Source of the DNA: Haemonchus contortus
Taxonomy: Eukaryota; Nematoda; Chromadorea; Rhabditida; Trichostrongylidae
Direction: 5' to 3'
Length of the DNA: 64,000 nucleotides
NCBI GenBank assembly: GCA_000469685.2
Contig: LS997563.1
Coordinates: 23,232,897-23,296,896, forward strand
Shown: positions 34,561 to 46,126 of the stretch, piece after piece
Layout of the letters: every line of letters begins with the position of its first letter
Position numbering within the stretch: position 1 is the stretch's first letter
The notes under the pieces: model-generated
The model's database searches: none
What the model was told of the DNA's origin: nothing
The model's input: only the letters and a program-made list of their open reading frames with translations
Program-made: the position numbers and the translations under genes

Positions 34561-35914
34561 ACGGATGGGTAAAGTGGAAGCTCAGAAAGCTTAGCAAGCG
34601 TAAATTTAGGACGATGATTGAACTGAAAGTCGGATTACGTAGCATAGAGCCGTAATAAGAACATACTTGGATTTGGGTAATCTTTTCTAGGAAAAAAACG
34701 AAATCTATTGAATACGTTTCGTATGATTTTTGTTCTCATGATTTCCTATCTTTTAATTCATCGGGCTATTCTTCCTAATCTCTTTAGTTCCCTAATCTCT
34801 TTAGTTTTTAGTTATCACTTCAATTTGGTGTACTGAGAACATGGTGATAATTGTCCACAGTGACAAATGGGACCTGTCTTGTTGCTCATAACAAAGACGA
34901 GATTCAAAAAAGGAGGCTCAAAGGGTCCTAGATTCAAAAGTTATCCCGCTCTGAGGTCTGTAGCCCATTTGAAAGGAAGAAGGTACAATCCGTTGCTCTC
35001 ATTCACAAGTGCTGCAGAGCATCTTCCATGAGTTTGTTCCTCCACTTGATTCGCCTCTCTTCTCGCACTAGATAGGAGAACAGGCTTAAGTCATCTCATA
35101 CACACCTCGATTATTGGAGGTTTCACACCCCATCACTTCTACCACCAGTGAATAGCTCCCTTACAGCACCAAAAGTGTTGCGCTTTTCAAATAGCTCCCC
35201 CTTGCTGGTCTAAAATCATTCCCGTGCTTACTGGGCTGGAAAAGTTGTCTATCTCCCATTCAGCCAGGGTTTAGCCGAAAGCATCTTGTTCTCAAAGCGC
35301 TCTCTACAGTTTTATCCGTTGTAACCGACGAACCGACACACCAAGTCACTGCTTTATAAATAAGAAAGATATCAAGCTGCTCTTGATGACTAATGAGTAC
35401 AGTTTAACAAATACATATCGTTTAAGCGACGGATATATGGAACAACATGGAGTAACTCGTGTTGGAAAGGATGCGGTTGGTTCCTTGTGTATTGTTACTT
35501 TTCTGATGATCCAGTCGGATCTCCCGACATTCAAATATGTAGTTATCCCTCTTTCTCATCAAATAGGACAACCGCGCACTTTTCTCTAACACAAAATGAC
35601 TCGACGTTTATTTCTTTGTTCATTTTCCGAGAAGAATTTTTTTTGGAGAAGAACTCCCAGAAGTTAGGCCTCCAGCGAGTGATGACTCTACATAATATAT
35701 GCCGGATGGATGACTTTTACCTCTTCTATTTTCTTTTTTTTCATTTTTTCTTTTTGTTTTTTTCCGTTGACCAATTTTTGACCATCAGATGTCGGCTTCC
35801 TCAGCCTAAAAGCACTCGCCAACGTTTTCTACTGCTTGATGGATTTTTGCGTTGGAACTTTCATCAACCTCTCCACAAATATTTACATACAACTTGAGTG
35901 ACACGTTTGCTTGT
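34561..35914. other. Stretch without a supported gene
   Basis: A 136-codon plus-strand frame (35487-35897) has an F-rich, low-complexity middle and no family resemblance. At about 35325-35372, ACCGACACACCAAGTCACTG plus a TATAAATAAGAAAGAT tail is a repeat end shared with 28900-28960. TAATCTCTTTAGTTCC is duplicated in tandem near 34780. Confidence 0.4.
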
Positions 35915-37066
35915 CCACAGGGCCGTGTTTAGGAAGGAAAGGTATGGCGTCATCGGACTGAAAGAGACGGGAAGGCACCGCCTGCTGCCGCTGCATTTAA
36001 GATTGGAGAGTAGCTATTTTTTATGACTTGCGATAGCAAGGCAACGATGTGCTCTTCAAACACACTTGGCTATGGACATCGACTTGTACGAAAGCTTGAG
36101 AACCCGATAGGAGGTTTGTGATCAAGAATATGTGGCCCAACCACAGCCCAACCATTCTTCGTTATCTATGCATCATCTAGCTACGATGAAAGAGAGCTAG
36201 AAGCGTTTTATATAGATCTGGCGATGTTCCACAAAGAAGACCGCACTTTCTTCGAGGTCATTGTCGGTGATTTTAGATGGACCCCAGAAGAACGCTGAGG
36301 AGCTCTACATCGAGGCTCACGGAATGAAATGGAATGAGCAGAGTAATTGGTGTGTTGGTTGTTGTGGCTGTTGTCAATCGGGACCACCGAGCTTCCCTCG
36401 CTAGGCTTTGGGAAGGTCCGTAAACGACAACATTGATGAAACATACAACCTGCTCGTTGAACTTCTTCACGATAGTGCCAGGAAGGCAGAGAAGCTGAAG
36501 CACGCCAAGAAACACCTCTCAAGACTCTCGAGCTCATACAGCAGCGTGAAATTGCGCAAGCTGCAGGCATTAACCAGCTAACGTTCGAATTTTCGAAGCG
36601 ATGCAGAGAAGCCAAAAAGGCAAGAGTTAAAAGGGAGAAGAGCAACAGTTTTGGCGGAAGCCGCCGAGGCTGGGAAGAGCATTCGCAAGCCCGCCGGAGC
36701 TGAGCTAATTATGGGATCGAAACAACTTCATCCTCATGGCGGAACAATCACTGCATCTCGAAGGGCAGTGAAGAAGGTCACCTACGGCTTCTACTCTGGT
36801 TTCATCGATAGCCGCGTCAACATGCCTGTCTACCGTTTTAGGCAAGACGAATATATCGCTCGTTCGGTTTTTCCTTCCAAAATTTGACATGTCGTCACTC
36901 AATGAAGAGTTGTTCGGCGCCTGGTCCTGATAGAATGAGTCCAGAAACTCCAAAGAGCATTCCGTTATCATTGTCCGAATTCTGCCCCGGTTCTTCACGC
37001 AATTCCTAACGTTATGCAAGGTGCCCACATCGTAAAATAGTGGCAAGAATGTGTTCATACAACATA
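35915..37066 (+). pseudogene. RTE-like LINE remnant: endonuclease to start of reverse transcriptase
   Basis: In plus-strand order and shifting frames, it shows an endonuclease region (ATGGACATCGACTTGTACGA-encoded MDIDLYESLRTR; then FVIYASSSSYDERELEAFYI and VIVGDF, the GDFN motif of AP-type endonucleases), a linker (VLAEAAEAGKSIRKP) and the RT beginning (TASRRAVKKVTYGFYSGFID; then FLTLCKVPTS). This order and these segments are typical of nematode RTE-type retrotransposons, which nick target DNA and copy their RNA there. The copy is full of stops and is cut off at 37066 by a TIR element; the catalytic RT part is not present after it. Confidence 0.75.
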
Positions 37067-37579
37067 CAGTAGCGCTCAAAAGTCTTCGGTGAAATGCATT
37101 GACGCTTTTTCGTTCGTAACTTTTTTGATAGTAGACCAAACCGCGCAAAATTTGGATGTGTTTAACTAGAGCATATTTCACCCTACCCAACACTATTTGA
37201 CTGCAAAGCTGCAATATCCACAGATAGAGCGAGGTGTTTGTTGCGGTAGCAGATTTTGCTAAAACTTCACGTCTGCACTTATTCGCATCTTATGTGTTTT
37301 TCTCATCTATTTTAATCGGCGTCACCGCTACACTTTAGACATGACAAAAAGGGAAGAGGTTCTAGAGGGACCATCATCTGAATTTTTAGTCGATTTTATA
37401 TTCATGTTTTTTGGAATATCTGGAACATGATCAGATCGAAGGTTAATAGCAGTAAACATTCACAATGCACCCACGCTCCAAATATAGGAGTTTCGCATTA
37501 TTAGATCCACTAGGAAAGGAGTTACGACTGAAAAGTACGGCTGAAGAACCATTTCACCGAAGACTTCCGAGCGCTACTG
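37067..37579. mobile_element. TIR element inserted in the LINE remnant
   Basis: Flanked by TA dinucleotides. The left end CAGTAGCGCTCAAAAGTCTT and right end, in complement CAGTAGCGCTCGGAAGTCTT, continue as matching inverted repeats of about 30 bases (to GGTGAAATG). 513 bases, no transposase recognised. TA target and CAGT ends fit a Tc1-type non-autonomous element. Confidence 0.75.
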
Positions 37580-37582
37580 TAA

Positions 37583-37634
37583 ATACATATGTATGTATAT
37601 ACATATATATATATTATATATATATATATAATAA
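37583..37634. repeat. AT microsatellite
   Basis: TATGTATGTATATACATATA followed by uninterrupted TA repeats directly after the TIR element. Confidence 0.9.
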
Positions 37635-37699
37635 TCTATCAAATTCACATTAACTGCGACATGTTAATTGGTAGCACAAGAAGGTTTCTTTGCATTACA

Positions 37700-38813
37700 C
37701 ATCGTTATCGGTGTGGAACTCCCAATATCTTTTAGATGAAGGAGGCTCATTCAATGTCACTTGCAAGAGTTGGAAGGGCATTATTAAGTTCCTTGAGATT
37801 TTTATAATAACCGTATGGGAGGCCATTAAATGATATAGAAAAGAAGACTGAATCATAGACAAACCAGGAAAGGTAGGAAGGTCAATATTTCCAAAGATAG
37901 AACTATTGAAATGGTCCGTCTGTCAGTCAGTCGGGAACCTCGGTGACTCATCAAAAGGAAGTCAATGGGTTTTGCGATGGAAGAATGTCACGCAAAAGCT
38001 TCATTGGAATTCATATCGTATGCGGGAATTTCGCTTCAATTCCAATTTCAACAGACACTGCAGGGCGAAAAAATGCAGAAAGTCGCAGATGAGTGATAAC
38101 ACGCAATCATTTATCTTTTGCTCTGGCCAAAAAATTGTTTACGGCAAATCCATTCCTCAACAACCAAAACGTTCGCTTTCCGCGAAGAAACATCTAGCGT
38201 GCAATCTGTCAAAAAATGTTACTATAAGAACAGCAAAATGATGTTCCTGAAGAAATCACTGGCAAGGGTGAGACGCTCGTGGTTTCGTCGTAAAAATGGA
38301 CCAAGACCAGCACTCAAAAAGCGTACTGATGAAAGTAATAAAACATTGGTCCGACTACGTTTCCTGAAACATCTTGTGATCTCCTAGCAGAACGCTACTC
38401 CAGCCCACAGAACCAAGCTTGCCCGCGAGTGGTGCCAACGACAGCTGCCCGACTTCATGGGTGGAAAGTGATGGCCATCCTATTTTTCAGAACTTGACTC
38501 ATTTGACTCCAACGTATGGTCCCTGATTAGAAGAGGACTGTCGAGTTTACAGTCCTTGTTTGGAAACCTAGAAAGCAAGAAAGAAGAACGGCTGGGAAGG
38601 AATGGAGAAGATACCTGCGTGCCACATGGGATCAGGTCGAAAGCAAAATTTGAGACTTTAGACTCCGCGCTAATGGGGTGTTTTGAAATGTTATTGTAGC
38701 ATGCTGTAGCAAATGGTGTTACCTGAGGTGCATGGCAAACCCATCGTCTTTCGCAGCTGAGAAGCTTCAGATATATTGCTATGGATTGACGCCCATAATT
38801 TTGGGACACCCTG
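37700..38813 (+). mobile_element. Tc/mariner-like element with dead transposase
   Basis: Relative of the element at 21703-22703 in the other orientation. The right terminus CATAATTTTGGGACACCCTG ends at 38813 followed by TA; the left terminus is not found. Coding remnants from about 37860 onward include KCFLKK-type N-terminal text, RRKNGPRPALKKR, then HRTKLAREWCQRQLPDFM and SNVWSLIRRGLSSLQSL. These are the regions around the second and third catalytic acidic residues of a DDE transposase, but the third acidic motif is altered (ELDSFDSNVW where DLNPLDYSVW is usual) and stops interrupt the frame. Confidence 0.65.
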
Positions 38814-38821
38814 TATATATA

Positions 38822-40083
38822 CAGGGTGCGCCATAAATATGGTAACAAAAGAATTGGGCTACAAAAAGCGCAGCTCATATTGATACATGGTGAACTCATG
38901 TGGGTTATTTACTATGCATCCCATCTACAAAACCAACACACGGTCATCTTATATAACCGTCTCCTGTACTAATTATAGCTCGAAGACGCTTCGGGTACTC
39001 ATCGACGGTGGCACGCAGAGTTTCTTGAGAAACACTAGCCCGGTCTTTTTTCATTGATTTATCAAGAACAGCAGCAGTGGTGCGTTTTGAAGCGCAGGCT
39101 TTCCTCTCCTGTATGGACTACATCCAGCTACCCATCATGCTGTAGTCCGGGAAATTTGTAGGATTGGAAGCAGGGACAAAATCGCGAATATTCCCTCAGC
39201 ACCCATCTTCCCATTTTCCCATTCGTGAGCAAGTGCGCCGTAGCTTTCAATTGTATCCCTAAAAACATTTTTGACTTTCAGCTACAATCTTTCAAAAAGA
39301 CCTTTCTTAAAGAGTCTTGGATGAAATTTTGCACTTTTTTCGACCAAAATTTGAGATATCGCTCTGATGGTAGAGATTCTAGCAAAGACTATCATCAAAG
39401 AGGGAAAATGGCTATGAGAGGCGATCTAACTCATCTCAGTGGCTGCAGCACTCGAATTTTGAAATATATGTATACTATGAGATCTCAACATTTCTTTCAC
39501 GCTGAACACACTTTAATCGAAAAAGGTTTGTCGAAGTGCGTGCCGCGCGCAAGTAGCGTACGGCATTTGTTTTTTCTCTCTGAATTTTCTCGTCAAAAAG
39601 TTAATAGGGCTTTCAAATCTTATCTTGATACAATTGTATTCACTCGCTGTAGACTGTTCTCATCGGAGTAGAACATACAAACAAATCAGCAGTCATATTT
39701 CTCCATTTCTGCAGGTTTTGCAGCGTACTCCTTCCCAAGCAATTCTATTCGGAAAAAGGGTTGTTGTGAGGCAGGACGACCGTCTTGAGGTTTGCCGCTG
39801 AGCTGTCTACGCATCGCAATTCGAAGGACTGTCAGTGTGGGAAATATTGAAACGAGGAGCGATTCCGGAAAGGGACTCACCAAATGCGCGCAAAGACGAA
39901 ACGCTGTTGGATGTCTACGAAACTCCACCATTTTTCAAAATCTAACGAATTGAGAGCACCAAAATAAATCTATAGTCTAAGATATATCATAAATATAAGG
40001 GTAGGTGCAGATTTGGAGAAACCCCCCAAGCAAGAAAAATACGAACGTTTGAAAAGTTGTTACCATATTTATGGCGCACCCTG
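38822..40083 (-). mobile_element. Mariner-like element with dead transposase and perfect TIRs
   Basis: Terminal inverted repeats of 27 bases (CAGGGTGCGCCATAAATATG onwards) are identical at both ends and bounded by TA runs (38814-38821 and 40084 onward). The length of 1262 bases suits a single-gene mariner-type element. On the minus strand near 39010 the C-terminal segment ETLRATVDEYPKRLRAIIS is recognisable, with decayed sequence upstream in several frames. Transposase would act on the TIRs; this copy cannot make it. Confidence 0.8.
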
Positions 40084-40682
40084 TATATATACAAGAGCGC
40101 GGTGAGAACACGGTTACGAAATGGAAATTTGTATCATAACTGTTTTCTGATCAATATCCAGTCTATTTATGACGTCACAGACTGGAAATCACAACTCGCT
40201 TCCCACGACGCAGTACAATCAAACCCCTAGGAACTAGAGGAGGTTAGAATGGAAACAATTCCATCATCACCTATTAGTATCAAGAGATCAATACCCACAA
40301 AGCGGCATCAGATCGTTCAAATGGAGGAATATCACCTAAGGGAAAACGGTTAGAAAAGTGAAGTCAATCGATACTGTTTATATTCGTATTCTATCAAGTC
40401 ATAGTTGAGCGGTAGTGGGCATGATGGCATGGTGCACGCGGTAGTGTGCATAGCCCAACTGTTCACTTCATATCCTGCTTGGCAACTCGACCTCGTACGT
40501 GCTCAGCAAAACCTGTATCACATGAAAGACATATTCCCGCGACTTTGTTCCCAAAATCGTTTCGTAGATTCGGAATGTGGACTTGACGTCAGCGTCCAAA
40601 ACACATACAAGTACATACATCTCATCTCAAAAGGCCACTTCGACCCAGTATCCACCCCTGTGAGATGCAAGATATGAAATTA
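40084..40682. other. Stretch without a supported gene
   Basis: The 90-codon plus-strand frame 40405-40677 is unrecognised. Part of it (40600-40660, AAAAGGCCACTTCGACCC) is a diverged piece of the foldback-arm repeat. Confidence 0.35.
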
Positions 40683-42500
40683 CCAGTCGGGCCGCCCGGC
40701 TAACGCCAGGCTTCCCTCCTTCTTATGGGTTCGCCCGGCTACGCCGGGCGCTCCTTCTCCCTGTGAGAAATTTGCTATGCGTAAATAACACTTCGGATTC
40801 ACCTTTTGCTGTGAAAGCTCCACACCCTCATAGTAACTCCGAACTGGGAGCGATTTTTTCTGTAAGCCAACTTCGCGGTGTCCGAAAGAACATCGTTTAA
40901 TATCGCAAAGGCGATTATTCAGAGAAAAAAGTGTTCAGAGACTTCATCGCGGCCGACGCTACTATGTTAGCTACCATCGATGTTCCTCAACGCCATCATC
41001 AAGGGATCTCCTGCTTCTTGGGGCAAAAGGACTTTGCCCGAAGAATATCGAATTAATGAAATTATTTCGCTTTTTCGCTGAGCGAGGGTATAGACTATCA
41101 GATGCCTCCAATGATGTACCTCCTCTTCTCTACAGATACATCATTAAATGTGAATCCAACATTATTACCGGTCGGATAAATTTTGCTAAGAATGATATCA
41201 AAGCAAAGAGAAACCGTTATCTTTTACTTAATCGCAAACTCTGCTGGGTAGCGGTCGTAATCTGATAGCAAGAAGTGAACCAAATTCATCTTCTTATAGT
41301 CACACAACTTACCCTTCTTGTTGAATGAAAAGTATCAAAATATCAAAAAGTCAAAGCTAGATCGTAAATACCAAAGGCGCTAGGAGGTAATTGGTGTGTG
41401 GATCTTCTTCTCTAACAATAAGGCCTCTTCTATTGCCAGTGTTCCGGTCGTACGGATACGGGTTGATTGCTCTCCAGGTTCACGGGATCAGGAGTTATGG
41501 ATTTCCACTCATTTATTTTGCGAAATAATGTTCCTTGGGGGCGTAGTCCGGCCCTACTACTCATCATAAGTGTTCCCATACTGCCTCCTACCAAGTTCGA
41601 AGCTCTAGAGGCAAACTGAAAGTTTTGGCGCAAACTTCGCCTTCTATAAGCAGGGTCCGGTCCTCCCACCTACGATAAATGTTCCCATCCTGCCGCCTGT
41701 ACCCGTGCCAAGTTTGAATGCCCTAGGGCTAAATTGACTATTGCGGCGCAAATCACCCCCTGTGCACGGATTCCGGTCCTGCCACTCACCATAAGTGTTC
41801 CCCTCCGTCCCGTCGCCTGTGCTCCTACCAAGTTTGGTAGCTCTAGGTCCACGGGGACAGGAGTTATGAATTTACGGCCCAAAGTTTCTAACGCGTACGG
41901 TGCGCTCCCTGTGAACGGAGTCCGGTTCTTCCACTTACCAAAGGTGTTCCCATCCTGCCCCCTTTACTCCCATAAAATATGAACGTTCTAGGTCCACGGG
42001 GACATGAGTTATGAATTTGCGGCACAAAGTTTCTAACGCGCACGCCGCATTCCCTGTGAACGGAGTCCGGTCCTGCCACTTACCATAGGTGTTCCCATCC
42101 TGTCCCCCTTAATCCTACCAAATTCGAACGCTTTAGGTCCACAGAGACAGGAGTTATGAATTTCCGGTCAAACACACACACCGACACACACACAAACACA
42201 CACACACACACAAACACACCGACACACCAAGAGACACACTTAGCGAATTATATAAAGTAGGATATATATCGCTAAGGTACCTGTTGATGTGCTTGTGTGT
42301 GCGTGTGTATTTGTCTGACAGAAATACATATCTCCTGTCTCCGTGGACGGGGAGCTTCAAACTTGGTAGGAATACGAGGGGGCAGGTTGGGAACACTTAT
42401 GGTAGGTGTCAAGACCGGACTCCATGCAGAGGGCGCGATGCGTGAGCAATAGAAATTAGGGCTGCAAATTCATATCTCCTGTTTACGTGGACCTAGAATG
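40683..42500 (+). repeat. Composite repeat: GCCGGGC hairpins plus CCGCCC-core units
   Basis: Starts ACCAGTCGGGCCGCCCGGCT with two hairpins (the second is GCCCGGCTACGCCGGGC), continues through the body shared with 13365 and 16525 (to about 41430), then at least five CCGCCC-core units on the opposite sense (41440-42150, TAGGTCCACGGGGACAGGAG, TTCCCATCCTGCC), a CA-rich tail and ACTTAGCGAATTATATAAAG. Another partial unit follows at 42290-42500 in the other sense. This is the most complete copy and shows the two repeat classes are parts of one long element. Confidence 0.75.
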
Positions 42501-42555
42501 TTGAAATTTGGTCGGATTACACTTTTCGTACTAACAATGGAACCTCAGCATTTTA

Positions 42556-43814
42556 TTAGGTTGAGTCATAAGTCCTCGGACAATGTGATAGTGATGACTT
42601 CTAGCGATCATAACTCGGGAAAGAAGTGACGAAAATGAACGTGCGAGGCATTGTTAGATAGAGTATGGAAAGCTTTTTCAAACGCATGCTCGAAAAGGCA
42701 CCCGACTGTTTCCTTTCCAGCAACTGTGCCTCATGATTTCAAGCCGTCGCAACTCCACATCCGCAACACCATCATATTTATTTTTTTATCTGGCCATGAA
42801 CCCGCGGCAATCGAAAGAGGCATGAATGACGTTCACAAGCAGGAGGTGTACAGTTTACAAGTGACACTAGAACTTCGCATCGGGCGACTATTCCGTCGAA
42901 AATGAAGACCGTCCGGGACGCTCAATGAAGTTGGATTTGAAGGTGCTGCGGAGCCAGGTGGAAGCCGATCCGTATCAAACTACTCGTGAACTGGCAGCCA
43001 CCCTTGAGGAGTCAGTCCACAGTTATTCGTGAATTGAAGTCAATCGACAAGGTGCGAAAGCTCGGTCCATAGATGCCTCATGCTTTGAAGCAGTATGACA
43101 TAGACCGCCGCGACGACGTGGCACTTTCTCTCCTCACGCTCAAGGGCACCACACGTGGCTCGAGTACCTAGTCACCAGTGGTGCGAAGTCGAACCTCTAC
43201 TCTAACGTCCACCGACGTGCTCAATGGATTGACAAAGGTGCGCATGCAGAAGACTCCCCCAAACCCAACGTACACGCCAAGGAGGTAGTGCTCTGATTCT
43301 GGTGGAGCGCTCTTCGTGTCGAATAATGGGAGCTGCTGCAAGGATGCACAGTGACCGCACACGTCTACATTACGCAACTAAGGAATTTGAAGGCGAATCC
43401 CGAAGCTACACGTCCACAGCAACATAAAGTTCGCTTCCAGCACGACAAGGCTCGCCCTCACATTGAAAGAACGACCAAAAGTAAACTGACGAATTTCGGC
43501 AGGACAAGTTTACCACACCAACCATATCCCTCAGACTTGGATCCCTCGGATTACCACCTTTTTCCCCATCTTCAACGTCATCTGGATGGTCAGGGCTTTC
43601 AAACCCGCGACGACATCAAAATGGCACTGGTGCACTTCTCCAAGGGCCAGCTCCCAGCGTTCTAAAGCAAGGACATCTACGATCTGCCCAAGCATTGGCA
43701 GAAGACCATCGATGCCAATGGGGCATATTTCAAATGATTCGCTATTGTCGTTTAAAAATTGTAAGAAAAATAGTATCGTTGCCAATTTGTCCGAGGACTT
43801 ATGACTCAACCTAA
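42556..43814 (+). mobile_element. Mariner element with perfect 28-bp TIRs
   Basis: Bounded by TA at 42554-42555 and 43815-43816. The terminal inverted repeats are identical for 28 bases (TTAGGTTGAGTCATAAGTCC onward). The 1259-base length is typical for mariner, which transposes by cut and paste with a D,D34D transposase and duplicates TA. Confidence 0.92.
42740..43730 (+). pseudogene. Mariner transposase pseudogene
   Basis: Plus-strand remnants in several frames: an N-terminal helix-turn-helix region (RNTIIFIFLSGHEPAAIE; RELAATLEESV; IRELKSIDKVRKLG), then NLYSNVHRRAQWIDKGAH with PKPNVHAKEVVL, then FQHDKARPHIERTTK and HQPYPSDLDPSDYHLFPHL. The last two hold the second and third catalytic aspartates in the spacing of mariner transposases. 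The first catalytic aspartate (normally in DEKW before the SNV segment) appears lost, and frameshifts and in-frame stops break the gene, although the element ends are intact. Confidence 0.85.
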
Positions 43815-43816
43815 TA

Positions 43817-44584
43817 GTAAGTGATGTAGGATATGACGGGATCGTAGGTACTCGGTGACAAGAACTGATCACACCTGTCAAGAGAAGATAAGGGACCTAA
43901 GAGAGGCCACCTACCGATCAAAATTCTAACGTCTTCGGTATCTACGATGTAGCTTTGACCGTTCAGCATGTTTCATTTGATAAGGTGGGATGGTAGGGCA
44001 TGGCTACAAAGTGGTGAGTGGTAAATGCAGTGATAGGGACCCATCAGGGCAATACGATAAGCAGATTAGAACTTCATTTCTTAATTCTCATTCATTCTCA
44101 ACTAATGATATCTCCGTAAAGAAAAGGGTCCATTGATAAAGAACATCTGATAAGGGTGCTATCGTCACTCAGAACATCTTCACAGCATCATCTTTGATTG
44201 TCTAACAGTCGGATTTTCGATGGATGTAGTTCTAGGAAAGAGAACGAAAATTCAAAACTTTCAACCAACCCATTTGTACCGCTCTCTTAGTTTTGTGTCA
44301 AATTTTGCGTACTGGAAACTGTCATTTATTCCAAAAAAAGAGTGGAGACCTTGACTTACTACAACTTTATCAAAAAAGGAGGGAAGCTTCCCATTTCTGT
44401 TATGTCAAAGAAGGATTTTGAGCTCTGTCTCAGTTTCATACTCTCACTCAGCTTAACAGTGAAAAAAACTTAAACTCACCTGAACAGCGGAACAACACTT
44501 AATCACTATAATCTTTGAAAAAGAGAAAACATTTTAGTTCAACATTTCTCGGGATAGGGTGTTCGACACAAGAAGGAAGAGAGC
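43817..44584. other. Stretch without a supported gene
   Basis: No coding or repeat signal recognised. Confidence 0.35.
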
Positions 44585-44910
44585 CTGGCCTTAGCCGGGC
44601 GATCCGACTGGTTTATATTTGATCAAACAAAGTGCTTCTTTGTTTATAAAATATCATTTTGTCCCCGACTGAGGTATTCGCAACTGGTATCGCGCGAAGA
44701 GCAAAACGTCAAATGTTGTTCAGTCAATATCAGATCCGGATGATCTTTATCACAAAAAATAAGGTGAAAATCACAACGTTTATCAACATCTTAGTTTGCC
44801 AAATGCCTTGTTTGTTCCTTGACGGCAAAGACAAAAACATCTCAAAGTTGCCGCCCGAGATGACCAACATTATTAGGAGGAGCTGTACTTTCTTTTAATT
44901 TTTCAATTTC
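44585..44910 (-). repeat. GCCGGGC-hairpin family, fragment
   Basis: CTTAGCCGGGCGATCCGACT is the reversed opening sequence of the family; the remainder is diverged. A 79-codon plus-strand frame (44659-44898) lies beside it and is unrecognised. Confidence 0.4.
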
Positions 44911-45108
44911 GTTATTCGCTGAGAACACCAACTCATTGATCTATAGAGAATCATATGATTCAATAATTAGGCATAATAAATTGAGTTGTATGTCCGAAGT
45001 ATATATGCATGCAACAAGTTTCTAAAGTCTAATTCGGCCCGCTCTTTGTTATAAATCGTACCAGTGAAACACTTCTGCAAATGATCTTGAAATACTGCCA
45101 TTATTCAG

Positions 45109-45171
45109 GAACCTGTGCCACCTGTGCTTAATGTTGTTTGGGAACCAGCGGCAACAGCGGCTACTCGAAAG
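45109..45171 (+). CDS. Unrecognised internal exon
   Basis: Exactly 63 bases between CATTATTCAG and AAG/GTATGT, two near-ideal nematode splice sites, open in phase 0 at both ends and encoding EPVPPVLNVVWEPAATAATR plus K. Same strand as the exons at 57.1-61.6 kb, so it may be an upstream exon of that gene, with the LTR retroelement lying in the intervening intron; this link is inference. Proline/alanine-rich, no domain recognised. Confidence 0.55.
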
Positions 45172-45730
45172 GTATGTACATGCTAAGGTATCAATTCTAG
45201 GGGCGGAAACTTTCCATTTTCATTGAATAAGGTCACGGTCTCACGAAAATCTGTATATGAGAAATGGTCCTTGTAAAAGTCTCTGATAGTGGCAAACGTA
45301 TCAGACAACGTCTAAAGAGCTCACTCTGCTGCCTGACCTCACAAAAGAGATCAGCAGTGGAATCTTCACAGAGCCTCTACAACGCAACGCAACAGCTAGA
45401 AGGAGAAAATGCCTTTAGCGTCGGCAATACTTGAAGATCGTCGTTCTAGACCAAATGCACGAAAAATGTTGCTTGTAGTGTTGCTCGGTAGTGAAGCAGC
45501 TCTTTTTGAAGTGGTCTATTGAATGAGGATGTTACCTCGGAATGCTGGGTTATACAGCTTTTTCTTGACCTAGCAAAGCGCTATCAGGCGTGAGGAATAC
45601 TTTGAAAAGTATTCCAAGAATGACGATGATCAAGAGCACGACACAGCGGACGTGTAGCTGAAAATTAGAAAACTCATTCGAGATGTTATAAAGCTCATTC
45701 ATATACCAGCCTTCACTCCGTACATTCTAA
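45172..45730. other. Probable intron, nothing recognised
   Basis: Runs from the GTATGT donor to the retroelement insertion site. No coding or repeat signal seen. Confidence 0.4.
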
Positions 45731-45734
45731 CCAC
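45731..45734. repeat. Target-site duplication CCAC, left copy
   Basis: CCAC directly precedes the left LTR and is repeated directly after the right LTR (54843-54846). A four-base duplication is normal for LTR-retroelement integration. The boundary is uncertain by two bases because AC precedes both LTR copies. Confidence 0.65.
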
Positions 45735-45999
45735 AGTTAGATGGGGCCTTTATCGGAGTGCGTCCACATATCATATACTAACGTTTATTAGGATGAAACC
45801 CTACATAGAATAGGCACATGATATATGGCACGCGAGAAACTACACAAGACCAGGCCCCAAAGTCGTGCGGGACCTTCTCACAGTTCCATCGTACCGCCTC
45901 GCGCCGCCTCCGACCAGCTTGGCACGTCGTCGAGTTCTGAAACTGATATGATTGAATGACTGTTCTACGGCTTATGCTGTTAGCTACTCTACTCTTACA
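45735..45999 (-). repeat. 3' LTR of the retroelement
   Basis: 265 bases matching the right-hand LTR at 53266-54842 once its insertion is removed. Shared text includes GTTAGATGGGGCCTTTATCG, CACATGATATATGGCACGCG and TCTTACA at the end. It lacks 47 bases present in the other LTR after ACACAAG. Confidence 0.9.
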
Positions 46000-46014
46000 C
46001 CTCCCCCTTTTCCC
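46000..46014 (-). promoter_or_regulatory. Polypurine tract
   Basis: GGGAAAAGGGGGAGG on the minus strand, immediately before the TGTAAGAG start of the 3' LTR. Such a tract primes plus-strand DNA synthesis in LTR retroelements, and its position fixes the LTR boundary. Confidence 0.85.
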
Positions 46015-46126
46015 AAAGCGTCAGTCCAGGAACGTTAAAAAAGTAATGAAAGGACAAAAAAAGAAAGAAGGAATTACGGTACTCACCAGTAGAAAAAGTG
46101 GATTCTGATAAAGATGTCGGCGTCGA

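Noticed and set aside
37906..38387. Plus-strand frames of 89-111 codons as host genes
   Set aside because: They are frame-shifted pieces of the Tc/mariner transposase.
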